Below are positions 1 to 5,638 of a DNA stretch of 5,801 nt, one piece after another. This stretch comes from Alphaproteobacteria bacterium (GTDB taxonomy: Bacteria; Pseudomonadota; Alphaproteobacteria; Micropepsales; Micropepsaceae), in contig CANBZE010000141.1 of the NCBI GenBank assembly GCA_947373775.1, forward strand, positions 1-5,801. Reading direction: 5' to 3'. A program made the position numbers and the translations under genes. The notes beneath the pieces are model-generated. The model had not been told where the DNA came from. It worked only from the letters and a program-made list of their open reading frames with translations, and searched no databases. Within the stretch, counting starts at the first letter, position 1. Each line of letters starts with the position of its first letter.

Positions 1-77
1 TGATCGTTGCTTTGTGCAGCCACCGGCGCGGCCCATAAAAGGATCAACAGCGACACAGCGGTGGCGTTTTTCATCAT
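1..77 (-). CDS. Start of a secreted protein, truncated by the window edge
   Basis: Only the first 25 codons are inside the window. They read as a Sec signal peptide: two Met codons, a Lys-Asn n-region, a hydrophobic stretch with LLILLW, and an Ala-x-Ala type site (VAA before QSND). Two adjacent ATG codons are possible starts (77 or 74). An AAGGA ribosome site at 84-80 lies 2 bases from the first and 5 from the second, so the second is better placed. The gene begins 26 bases after the DUF6282 gene and is probably the fourth cistron of the same operon. The mature protein is outside the window, so no function can be given, only that it is likely exported like its three neighbours. Confidence 0.72.
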   Translation of the reverse strand, partial: MMKNATAVSLLILLWAAPVAAQSND

Positions 78-79
78 AT

Positions 80-84
80 TCCTT
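80..84 (-). promoter_or_regulatory. Ribosome binding site of the truncated secreted-protein gene
   Basis: The minus strand reads AAGGA here, just ahead of the tandem ATG codons. The spacing favours the second ATG (74-72). Confidence 0.55.
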
Positions 85-103
85 TTGGCACAAGCAACTG
101 GAG

Positions 104-1000
104 TCAAGGCTCCAGTCCCAGGATGCGTGACGGGTTTGTCTTGGCCATCAAGTTGATGTCGGCTACCGACAGACCTTCCTTGTGCAGGGCGTTCATGAAT
201 TCCAGCAGCCCGGCGGTGGGCATGGGGCGGGGATAGGGGCGCGCACCGCCCAGATCGCTGGAAATGATGCAATGCGCCGGGCCGACCACCTTGATCCAGT
301 CGGCGTACTTCGCAACCGTCAAGGTGCTGCCCTTTTCTAGGGTGCCGCCATAGACGAATTCGATATAGGCGCCCATGCGGGCGGCTTCCTGGGCTTGCGC
401 CACGGACAGGTTGGTAGGCCCGGCCATGCCATGGGTCGCCACCACATGCGCGATGCCGCGGGCGCGCGCTTCCTTGATCACCATCAGGGCTTCTTCGGCG
501 GAGACATGGCCGGTTTCCAGGGTCAGCTCCTTGCGGGTGGCGATGTAATCGAACAGCGCCAGCACCGAAGGCAGCAGCTTGCCATTCTCCGATACCTTCA
601 CTTCCGGACCTTTGCCCTTCACCTGGTTCTGGGCGTCGAAGGTGGGCAGCCAGACGATGCGGCCATAGCCGCCCTTCATGTCGGCCATGTGTTTGACGGC
701 TTCGATATTGATGCCGCCCACTGCCAGATCCTGGGTGATGCCGCCGAACACTTCGACACCCGGCACCATCTTGCGGACCATGTAGGCGAGGGCGGCGGTG
801 TCTTCCCAATGGTTCTTCAGCACCACGGCGCGCATGCCGGCGGCCTTGGCCTGGCGCGCCACGTCATCGGCATCGATGGCGCGCGGGGCGCTGTCGGGAT
901 CCTGGTGGACATGGATGTCCACCGCGCCTTTCAGGGTGATGGCATCCTGAGCCATCGCTGGTGTGACGAACAAAAAGGCAAGGAGCGCGAGTTTTCTCAT
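104..1000 (-). CDS. Secreted DUF6282-type amidohydrolase-like protein
   Basis: The product has 298 residues. Residues 1-17 form a Sec signal peptide ending AMA before QDA, so the protein should be periplasmic. The rest looks like a TIM-barrel metal hydrolase of the DUF6282 group. It has a strand-one HxH pair in DIHVHQDPD (H30, H32), K62-N63-H64 at the end of the next strand, ETGH (H165), ATHG (H190) and SSDLGG (D249), the order of metal ligands expected in amidohydrolase or PHP-like barrels. Lys62 could be a bridging lysine, but that is inference. The substrate is unknown. The start is supported by AGGAGA at 1010-1005, with a 4-base spacer. It lies 21 bases after the MBL-fold gene in the same operon. 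Export is unusual for a fold that is commonly cytoplasmic. The family call rests on motif recognition only. Confidence 0.82.
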   Translation of the reverse strand: MRKLALLAFLFVTPAMAQDAITLKGAVDIHVHQDPDSAPRAIDADDVARQAKAAGMRAVVLKNHWEDTAALAYMVRKMVPGVEVFGGITQDLAVGGINIEAVKHMADMKGGYGRIVWLPTFDAQNQVKGKGPEVKVSENGKLLPSVLALFDYIATRKELTLETGHVSAEEALMVIKEARARGIAHVVATHGMAGPTNLSVAQAQEAARMGAYIEFVYGGTLEKGSTLTVAKYADWIKVVGPAHCIISSDLGGARPYPRPMPTAGLLEFMNALHKEGLSVADINLMAKTNPSRILGLEP

Positions 1001-1004
1001 TCTG

Positions 1005-1010
1005 TCTCCT
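1005..1010 (-). promoter_or_regulatory. Ribosome binding site of the DUF6282 gene
   Basis: The minus strand reads AGGAGA four bases before the ATG at 1000-998. This is a near-ideal Shine-Dalgarno sequence and fixes the start that includes the signal peptide. Confidence 0.7.
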
Positions 1011-1021
1011 GATGGGTGAAA

Positions 1022-1750
1022 CTACTCCGGATACCACTCCAGCAGGCGAACCTGCACGCCGCTGCCATCCAGCGCCTTTTTGAACTCCTGCACGTCCTGG
1101 CCCTTATAGTGATAGGGGATCACCAGCTTGGGATGGAACGCCTTGACCGCGTCGGCGGCTTCGGCCGGGGTCATGGTGTAGGGCAGGTTCATCGGAATGA
1201 ACGCGACATCGATATTCTTGAGGGCGCGCATTTCCGGTATGCCTTCGGTGTCGCCGGCGAAATAGAAATTCTTGCCGCCGTAATTGATCACATAACCGTT
1301 GCCGCGGCCCTTGTCGTGATAGGGCTGGCCGCTCGGCTGGTTGTGACTGATGTTGTACATCGGCACGGCCGTGATCTTGAAATCATGCCAACGGGTGGTT
1401 TCGCCATTGGCCACCACGCGCGCCTGGGTGATGGTCTTGGCCACGGCGGCCGGTGCGATCACGGCGGTGCCCGGCTTGCTGAGCTTGGCGACATAGTCCG
1501 CGTCCATGTGATCGCCGTGAATGTCGGTGATCAGGATCAGGTTGGCCGGACCCATGCCATCCATCTTGGCCGGCTTGGCCGGGTCCAGATAGATGATGTC
1601 CTGGCCCACCTGGATCTTCACCGTGGCGTGATAGATCGGCGTGATGCGCACCGCGCTGGCCTGGGTGGAAAAGATCTGGGTCTGGTCGGCGGCAATCGCC
1701 GGAACGCACAGGGCCGCGGTGAACAACAAGGCGGTGGTGAATTTCATCAT
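1022..1750 (-). CDS. Secreted metallo-beta-lactamase-fold hydrolase
   Basis: The product has 242 residues. Residues 1-20 are a Sec signal peptide ending AIA before ADQ. The mature part is a compact MBL-fold hydrolase of the UlaG/UPF0173-like (Lactamase_B_2) kind: H41 in an early strand, the metal motif TDIHGDHMD at 75-83, H136 and H145 in the middle, FAGDTEG at 164-170 (bridging D167), and a late His in IPYHYKG (H214). The usual HxHxDH motif here has Asp76 in place of the first His, leaving H78, D80 and H81. I believe this form recurs in the subfamily. Its substrate is unknown; related proteins act on phosphoesters, lactones or amides. Tandem ATGs (1750 and 1747) leave the start uncertain by one codon, and the nearest GA-rich site is about 12 bases upstream and weak. 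The gene starts 8 bases after the VOC stop, which suggests translational coupling. Confidence 0.88.
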   Translation of the reverse strand: MMKFTTALLFTAALCVPAIAADQTQIFSTQASAVRITPIYHATVKIQVGQDIIYLDPAKPAKMDGMGPANLILITDIHGDHMDADYVAKLSKPGTAVIAPAAVAKTITQARVVANGETTRWHDFKITAVPMYNISHNQPSGQPYHDKGRGNGYVINYGGKNFYFAGDTEGIPEMRALKNIDVAFIPMNLPYTMTPAEAADAVKAFHPKLVIPYHYKGQDVQEFKKALDGSGVQVRLLEWYPE

Positions 1751-1758
1751 TGGTTTTT

Positions 1759-2268
1759 CTAACCCTTCTTGGGGACGTCGACGCCGACATGGCCGGTGTA
1801 TTTGGGGCCGTTCACCTGTACCACAAAGCCGTCTGGGTCGTTGAACTTGAAGGATTCGTCGTCGCCGCGCGAGCCCGGCGTGATGGACAGGCCGTGGGCG
1901 GCGACCTTGGCGCGCATCGCCTTGGCGTCCCAGCCTTGCAGCCCGAAGTCGTAATGATCCAGCGCGGCAGGACCGGGCTTGCCTTCGATGCCGAAGAAGC
2001 TTTCGCCCACCGACAGGATGTGAATGGTCTGCGATTGCTGCGCCAGCTTCATGCCGAAGAACTCCTGATAGAATTTGGAGGTCTTTTGCAGGTCGGGCAC
2101 CCGCACCGTGACATGGTTCAGGGTAATGGCCTTCAGGCTGGGCGCGGCGAGGGCCGCGGGCATGGCGGCGGCGCTGACGGCCAGCCCGGTCAGGGTGGCG
2201 GCAAGCTGGCGGCGGCTCAGCACCCCGCGTTCGAAATCATTCAGCATCTTCTCGACGACGGCCTGCAT
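1759..2268 (-). CDS. Tat-exported VOC (glyoxalase-fold) protein
   Basis: The product has 169 residues. The N-terminus has a short acidic helix and then LSRRQLAATLTGLA at 17-30, a twin-arginine (Tat) signal with a weakly hydrophobic Ala-rich core and a likely cleavage site near AALA (38-41). The mature domain is a two-module vicinal oxygen chelate fold: LNHVTVRVPDL (H52, first metal ligand), FYQEFFGMKL (67-75), LDHYDFGL (H105, second ligand) and DPDGFVVQV (144-152). Many VOC enzymes have Glu where Gln151 stands; I recall Gln as common in this Tat-linked branch, so activity is not excluded. Members include dioxygenases, lyases and thiol transferases, and this one's substrate is unknown. The start is set by AAGGGG six bases upstream. 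The frame stays open upstream to 2817 but overlaps the divergent iron gene and is not coding there. It is the first gene of a minus-strand operon. Tat export suggests folding, probably with metal, before transport. Confidence 0.87.
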   Translation of the reverse strand: MQAVVEKMLNDFERGVLSRRQLAATLTGLAVSAAAMPAALAAPSLKAITLNHVTVRVPDLQKTSKFYQEFFGMKLAQQSQTIHILSVGESFFGIEGKPGPAALDHYDFGLQGWDAKAMRAKVAAHGLSITPGSRGDDESFKFNDPDGFVVQVNGPKYTGHVGVDVPKKG

Positions 2269-2274
2269 GGGGTT

Positions 2275-2280
2275 CCCCTT
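2275..2280 (-). promoter_or_regulatory. Ribosome binding site that sets the VOC gene start
   Basis: The minus strand reads AAGGGG, followed by six bases (AACCCC) and the ATG at 2268-2266. It supports this internal Met over the longer open frame that continues upstream. Confidence 0.65.
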
Positions 2281-2320
2281 GATTTTGTTGATCGGCCGCA
2301 AGCATAACCCAGCCTGAAGG

Positions 2321-2352
2321 TGGCAAAAGACGGAATGAACAGGCTTTTGCCA
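2321..2352. repeat. Perfect 9-bp inverted repeat, possible operator
   Basis: TGGCAAAAG at 2321-2329 is repeated as its exact reverse complement CTTTTGCCA at 2344-2352, with 14 bases between. Arm centres are 23 bases apart, about two helical turns, which suits binding by a dimeric regulator on one DNA face. It could instead form a hairpin in a transcript. The left arm overlaps the weak minus-strand -35-like sequence, so binding there could affect the VOC operon. Confidence 0.5.
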
Positions 2353-2383
2353 GCAGGTGAGAAGGCGGTCATGGGGCTGTACT

Positions 2384-2398
2384 TGAGAATTAATCGCA
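2384..2398 (+). promoter_or_regulatory. Possible Fur-type box ahead of the iron-uptake operon
   Basis: The 15 bases match 10 of 14 informative positions of the 7-1-7 Fur pattern TGATAATnATTATCA. The left half matches 6 of 7 and the right half 4 of 7. The site ends 14 bases before the chosen ftrA start and next to a TATAGA hexamer, a sensible place for iron-dependent repression. The match is partial, and alphaproteobacteria often use RirA or Irr instead, so this is tentative. Confidence 0.3.
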
Positions 2399-2412
2399 TC
2401 TATAGAGGGGCC

Positions 2413-2913
2413 ATGCGTCTGTCCTGGGTCCTTCTGGCTATGCTTTTGGCGGGTTTTCCTGCGCGCGCTGCCGTGCTGGGCGGGCCGGTGCTGCAGGGTG
2501 GGATGGAGATCATCCCTGGCGCCCTGACCGGGGTCGAACTGGACAAGGGAGCCAGGGTCCAAACCCCGGACTCCATATTCCTGGCCGCCGACATCCATGC
2601 CGGAGCCAATGAAGCGCATGGCTTTGCCGAGCATGCCTTCATTCCTTATCTGTCGGTCAGCTTTGTCCTGACCAAGGAAGGCGCGCCGACCTTCCGCAAG
2701 GTTGGGCTGCTCTATCCCGCCGCCACCAGGTCCGGGCCGCGCTATGGCGCCGCCACCGAGATGGCGGGTGCGGGCATCTATCACCTCAGCTTCATCGTTT
2801 CCCCGCCCAGTTCGCACGGTATGATGCGCCAGACCGGCAAGGATGGCGTGGCCGAATGGTGGAAGCCGATCACCGGAACCTGGATATTCACCTATCCCCT
2901 GAGCGCCAAATGA
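2413..2913 (+). CDS. ftrA: P19/FtrA-type periplasmic iron-transport protein
   Basis: The product has 166 residues. Residues 1-19 form a Sec signal peptide (ends ARA before AVLGG). The mature protein follows the P19/Tpd/FetP family closely: GGMEI at 29-33, ADIHAG (H62), FIPYLSVSF at 77-85, SGPRYGA at 107-113, SPPSSHG (H135) and WWKPITGTW at 149-157. These proteins are immunoglobulin-like periplasmic dimers that bind iron together with copper and feed an Ftr1-type permease. From memory of C. jejuni P19 and E. coli FetP, the copper site uses His, Glu, Met, His, His. Here the Glu appears as Gly64, the Met as about Ala103 and the GPHYG His as Arg110, so the metal site is altered. The start at 2413 gives a normal signal peptide, with GAGGGG close upstream. 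An in-frame ATG at 2371 with GAAGG before it is an alternative that adds 14 residues. The TGA overlaps the next ATG (ATGA). Confidence 0.88.
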   Translation: MRLSWVLLAMLLAGFPARAAVLGGPVLQGGMEIIPGALTGVELDKGARVQTPDSIFLAADIHAGANEAHGFAEHAFIPYLSVSFVLTKEGAPTFRKVGLLYPAATRSGPRYGAATEMAGAGIYHLSFIVSPPSSHGMMRQTGKDGVAEWWKPITGTWIFTYPLSAK

Positions 2914-3224
2914 AAAAACTTCTGCTTGTCCTGTTGCTGACCGCCACGCCGGTGATGGCCGATGATGCGATCGTTGTTCACCTGAAGAACCACAAATTCT
3001 CCCCGTCGGTGATCAAGGTGAAGGCCAACAAGCCCGCCATGATCATTTTGTACAACGATGATGACTCGGCGGACGAGTTCGACTCCTCGGCGCTGAAGAT
3101 CGAGCGGGTGGTGCCCGGCCACAACAAGGGCAACATCCGCCTGCGCGCGCTGGCGCCGGGCAAGTATCCTTTCATGGGCGAGTTTCATGCCGCCACGGCG
3201 CAGGGCGTGGTGATCGCCGAATGA
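2910..3224 (+). CDS. ftrB: Periplasmic cupredoxin-like protein of the iron-uptake operon
   Basis: The product has 104 residues. Residues 1-17 are a Sec signal peptide ending VMA before DDA. The mature domain is a single cupredoxin of the kind found at the N-terminus of EfeO and as FtrB in FtrABCD systems: HKFSPSVIKVKANKP (28-42), the loop SADEFDS (53-59), PGHNKG (69-74), and PGKYPFMGEFH (83-93). The type-1 copper Cys is absent. Glu56 sits near the position of the first copper His and H93 remains, as I recall for the EfeO/FtrB branch. The likely role is periplasmic oxidation of ferrous iron or hand-over of ferric iron to the permease. It overlaps ftrA by ATGA at 2910-2913 and ftrC by ATGA at 3221-3224. 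It has no strong ribosome site of its own, so it probably depends on coupled translation. An in-frame ATG at 2856 inside ftrA is rejected because it would bury the signal peptide. Confidence 0.87.
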   Translation: MKKLLLVLLLTATPVMADDAIVVHLKNHKFSPSVIKVKANKPAMIILYNDDDSADEFDSSALKIERVVPGHNKGNIRLRALAPGKYPFMGEFHAATAQGVVIAE

Positions 3225-4051
3225 TTTCCGCGCTCATCATCGTTTTCCGCGAAGTCATCGAGGCGGGCTTGATCGTCGGCATCGTGCTGGCGGCCACCGC
3301 CGGGGTGCCGCACCGGAGCCGCGCCGTGGCGCTGGGCGTGATCGCGGGCATACTGGGCGCCTGTCTGGTCGCGGCGTTCGCGGGCGAACTGTCCAACCTG
3401 TTCCAGGGCTCGGGGCAGGAATTCTTCAATGCCGCAATCCTGCTGCTCGCCGTCGGCATGCTCACCTGGCACAATGTCTGGATGGCCAGCCACGGCCGCG
3501 AGATGGCGCGGGAGCTGAAGGCGGCGGGTCATCAAGTCAAGACCGGTGAGCGGACCCTGGCGGCGCTGTCGATCGTGGTCGGCGTGGCGGTGCTGCGCGA
3601 AGGCTCGGAAGTGGTGCTGTTCCTGTATGGCATTGCGGCGCAAGGCGGCACGACCGCCGGCGGCATGGTGACCGGTGGCTTATTGGGCCTGGCAGCGGGC
3701 GGCGCGGTATCGGCGCTGATGTATTTTGGCCTGCTCACCATTCCGGCGGGACGGCTGTTCCAGGTCACCAGCGGTCTGATCACCTTGCTGGCTGCGGGCA
3801 TGGCAGCGCAGGCGGTGCTGTTCGTGCAGAATGGCGGATGGCTGGAATACTTCACCACGACCGTATGGAATACGTCCTGGCTGGTGAAGGAAGACAGCAT
3901 CACCGGGCGTTTGCTCCATACCCTGGTGGGCTATAGCGAGGCGCCCAACGGCGCGCAGTTGATCGCCTATGGCGCGACCATTCTGATGATCCTGGTGCTG
4001 ATGCGGCTGGTTCCCCAGGGCCAGAAGAGCGCGAAAAGCGCGCCCGCGTAA
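3221..4051 (+). CDS. ftrC: Ftr1/EfeU-family iron permease
   Basis: The product is a 276-residue inner-membrane protein. It shows the two hallmark RExxE iron-translocation motifs, REVIE at 10-14 in the first membrane segment and REGSE at 126-130 in the fourth. About seven hydrophobic segments are visible, near residues 4-27, 37-57, 70-88, 113-137, 146-170, 180-202 and 246-264. Between segments 2 and 3, GQEFFN (65-70) is also typical. Length and topology fit bacterial Ftr1/EfeU permeases, which import iron oxidised in the periplasm. Translation starts at the ATG overlapping the ftrB stop (ATGA). The gene order P19, cupredoxin, permease matches FtrABC of Bordetella and Brucella. The FtrD polyferredoxin that normally follows is absent here. 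The C-terminus ends in a short Lys/Ser/Ala tail (267-276). The family assignment is firm; the substrate is inferred from family and operon. Confidence 0.94.
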   Translation: MISALIIVFREVIEAGLIVGIVLAATAGVPHRSRAVALGVIAGILGACLVAAFAGELSNLFQGSGQEFFNAAILLLAVGMLTWHNVWMASHGREMARELKAAGHQVKTGERTLAALSIVVGVAVLREGSEVVLFLYGIAAQGGTTAGGMVTGGLLGLAAGGAVSALMYFGLLTIPAGRLFQVTSGLITLLAAGMAAQAVLFVQNGGWLEYFTTTVWNTSWLVKEDSITGRLLHTLVGYSEAPNGAQLIAYGATILMILVLMRLVPQGQKSAKSAPA

Positions 4052-4147
4052 AACACGCATAAAATCCAACTTGAATTGCGGGCTTTGTGGAACCGCGATG
4101 GTAAGGCGCGCCCGGTAACGTGCAGGCGGGGCACGACGAGTACCGTA
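4052..4147 (+). other. Intergenic leader before the TetR-Sel1 fusion gene
   Basis: These 96 bases lie between ftrC and the fusion gene. No rho-independent terminator with a T-run is visible after ftrC, so read-through is possible. A small hairpin with CGTGC (4119-4123) and GCACG (4131-4135) exposes AGGCGGG in its loop; outer GGTA (4114-4117) and TACC (4142-4145) could extend it. It lies just ahead of the ATG and could influence initiation, but the pairing is short. I see no convincing promoter. Confidence 0.35.
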
Positions 4148-5638
4148 ATGGGGCAAGAACAATCCGCCGCGGATTCCGCGATCTACGACCTGCTGCTGGA
4201 AACGGCGCGGGCGATGGTGCTGCGCGGCGACAACAAATTCTCCATCGCGAGCCTGTGCGCGGAGGCGGGTGTCGAACGCGCCCAGTTCCGTGCTCACTTC
4301 ACCGGCAAGACGGCGCTGATGGCGGCGTTGATGCAGGAACGCCCCGTTGATTCCGCGCCGGCTGCACAGACATCAATTGAACCGGCACCCGCCGCGACAC
4401 CTACCCCTAAGGCGGAGACAACGGTCGAGCCGGCTGTTTCCACACCCGACGCATGGCTCGAACGCCGTCTTAGGGTCTTTGAACGCGCCTTGAACGCGCT
4501 GGAGGCCAAGGCCGAGGCCAATGCGCGCGAGCAGGCCCGCGCCATCGCGCTGCTGGAAGAGCGGCTGGCCGGCGTGCCGCAGGCATCGATCAGTGTGCCG
4601 CAGGCGAAGGTGGAGCAGCGCGCCGCGCCGCGGGATGTGCCGCGCGATGTCGTGATGCAGACGGTGGCGGCGAGCGTGCCGCTGGAAGGGCTGCAAGCTG
4701 TCGAGGCTGAAGCCGGGCCGGACGCAGAAGCCCAGACCGAGATCGAAGCGGAGAAGAAGGCTGCGCCGGATTTGCTGGCACTTCCGCCGCTGCCGGTGAC
4801 GATCATCGCCAAGGAAGATATGGCGGACGTCTTGCAGAATGCGCGCGAAGCGGCGCGCGCCGCCGCCGCGGTGATCGCCGAGGCGCCCAAGCCGGACAAG
4901 AATTTGCGGGCGCGCTGGCTGGCGATCGCGGCGCTGGCGCTGGTGGCGCTGTTCCTTTGCATCGGGCTGACCCTGGGCGATACCGCCGGGGCCTCGCAGC
5001 TTCAAGGTAACGGCATCAGCAAGCGGCAGCTTGCCCATACCGGGCTGGCGCGCACCATCGCGCTGGCCGATTACGGTGATGCGAGGGCGCAGGCCAAGCT
5101 CGCTTTGGCGTATCTGCGCGGGCAGGGCGTGGACAGCGATCCCGGCGCGGCGCTGCGCTGGAGCGCGGCGGCGGCCAATGCGGGCGAGCCGATGGCGCAG
5201 TATCTGTTGGGCGCGCTGTATCAACAGGGCGACAAGTTCAAGGCCGATCCGGCACTGGCCTTTGCCTGGTTCGCCAGCGCCGCCGCCAAGGGCAATCTCA
5301 AGGCGATGCACAATCTGGCCATCGCCTATGCGCAGGGGCTGGGCACGGACAAGGACGAAGCCAAGGCGGCGGAATGGTTCACCCGCGCCGCCGAGCGCGG
5401 TTATGTCGACAGCCAGTTCGACCTGGCAGTGCTGTATGAGCGCGGCACCGGCGTAAAAGAGGATCTGCGCCAGGCTTTGAAGTGGTACGCCATCGCAGGC
5501 CTGGCGGGCGATGCGCCGTCCAAGGAGCGCGCGGAGGTGCTGCGCGGGCAGCTCAAGGCAGCGGATGTGAAACTGGCGGCCAATGCGGCACTGAGCTTTT
5601 CGCCGCTGCCGGCGTTGGGCGAGGCCAACAGCCTGTGA
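4148..5638 (+). CDS. Membrane protein with TetR-like HTH, coiled coil and Sel1 repeats
   Basis: The product has 496 residues. Residues 8-64 match the TetR N-terminal helix-turn-helix: a first helix (AIYDLLLETARAMV), then FSIASLCAEAGV, ERAQFRAHF and TGKTALMAALMQE, as in the usual AGVskgtlYrhFpsKeaLl. A Pro/Ala/Thr-rich linker (65-100) leads to a charged coiled coil (103-141). A second long acidic Ala-rich linker follows, then one membrane segment (257-277) preceded by Lys/Arg, which predicts a cytoplasmic N-terminus. Beyond it lie four Sel1 repeats of about 36 residues (308-346, 347-382, 383-418, 419-454; for example LAVLYERGTGVKEDLRQALKWY), predicted to be periplasmic, where they would bind protein or peptidoglycan partners. 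The coiled coil-TM-Sel1 plan recalls PodJ; the HTH makes it resemble a ToxR/CadC-type membrane regulator. The ATG at 4148 is preferred because the HTH follows at once; the frame also has a TTG at 4076. The upstream ribosome site (ACGAG) is weak. Function is unknown. Confidence 0.85.
   Translation: MGQEQSAADSAIYDLLLETARAMVLRGDNKFSIASLCAEAGVERAQFRAHFTGKTALMAALMQERPVDSAPAAQTSIEPAPAATPTPKAETTVEPAVSTPDAWLERRLRVFERALNALEAKAEANAREQARAIALLEERLAGVPQASISVPQAKVEQRAAPRDVPRDVVMQTVAASVPLEGLQAVEAEAGPDAEAQTEIEAEKKAAPDLLALPPLPVTIIAKEDMADVLQNAREAARAAAAVIAEAPKPDKNLRARWLAIAALALVALFLCIGLTLGDTAGASQLQGNGISKRQLAHTGLARTIALADYGDARAQAKLALAYLRGQGVDSDPGAALRWSAAAANAGEPMAQYLLGALYQQGDKFKADPALAFAWFASAAAKGNLKAMHNLAIAYAQGLGTDKDEAKAAEWFTRAAERGYVDSQFDLAVLYERGTGVKEDLRQALKWYAIAGLAGDAPSKERAEVLRGQLKAADVKLAANAALSFSPLPALGEANSL

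Larger units (their letters stand above)
2269..2412. promoter_or_regulatory. Divergent promoter region between the VOC and iron-uptake operons
   Basis: These 144 bases separate two divergent operons and must hold at least the minus-strand promoter. Visible elements are a perfect 9-bp inverted repeat (2321-2352), a Fur-like 7-1-7 sequence at 2384-2398, a TATAGA hexamer at 2401-2406 on the plus strand, and a weak minus-strand pair TTTTGC (2328-2323) and TATGCT (2306-2301) with a 16-base spacer. None of the hexamers is strong, so exact promoters cannot be fixed from sequence alone. Confidence 0.6.

Noticed and set aside
395..1762. Long plus-strand open frames (395-1012 and 1016-1762) opposite the DUF6282 and MBL genes
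   Set aside because: They are antisense to genes with clear families and signal peptides. Their His- and Gly-rich, low-complexity translations are typical of the opposite strand of GC-rich genes.
2269..2817. Upstream extension of the VOC reading frame to 2817
   Set aside because: It lies antisense to ftrA, has no family resemblance and would bury the Tat signal. The Met at 2268 has a good ribosome site.
4029..4058. Small hairpins at the ftrC end (GCGC/GCGC and GCGT/ACGC) as a terminator
   Set aside because: The stems are only about 4 bp, the first is within coding sequence, and no T-run follows.
4090..4115. GGAAC as the -35 of an EcfG-type stress promoter before the fusion gene
   Set aside because: No CGTT-like -10 is found at the required 16-17 base spacing.
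4076..4147. TTG start giving a 24-residue N-terminal extension of the fusion protein
   Set aside because: No ribosome site precedes it, the extra residues show no domain, and the HTH begins right after the ATG at 4148.
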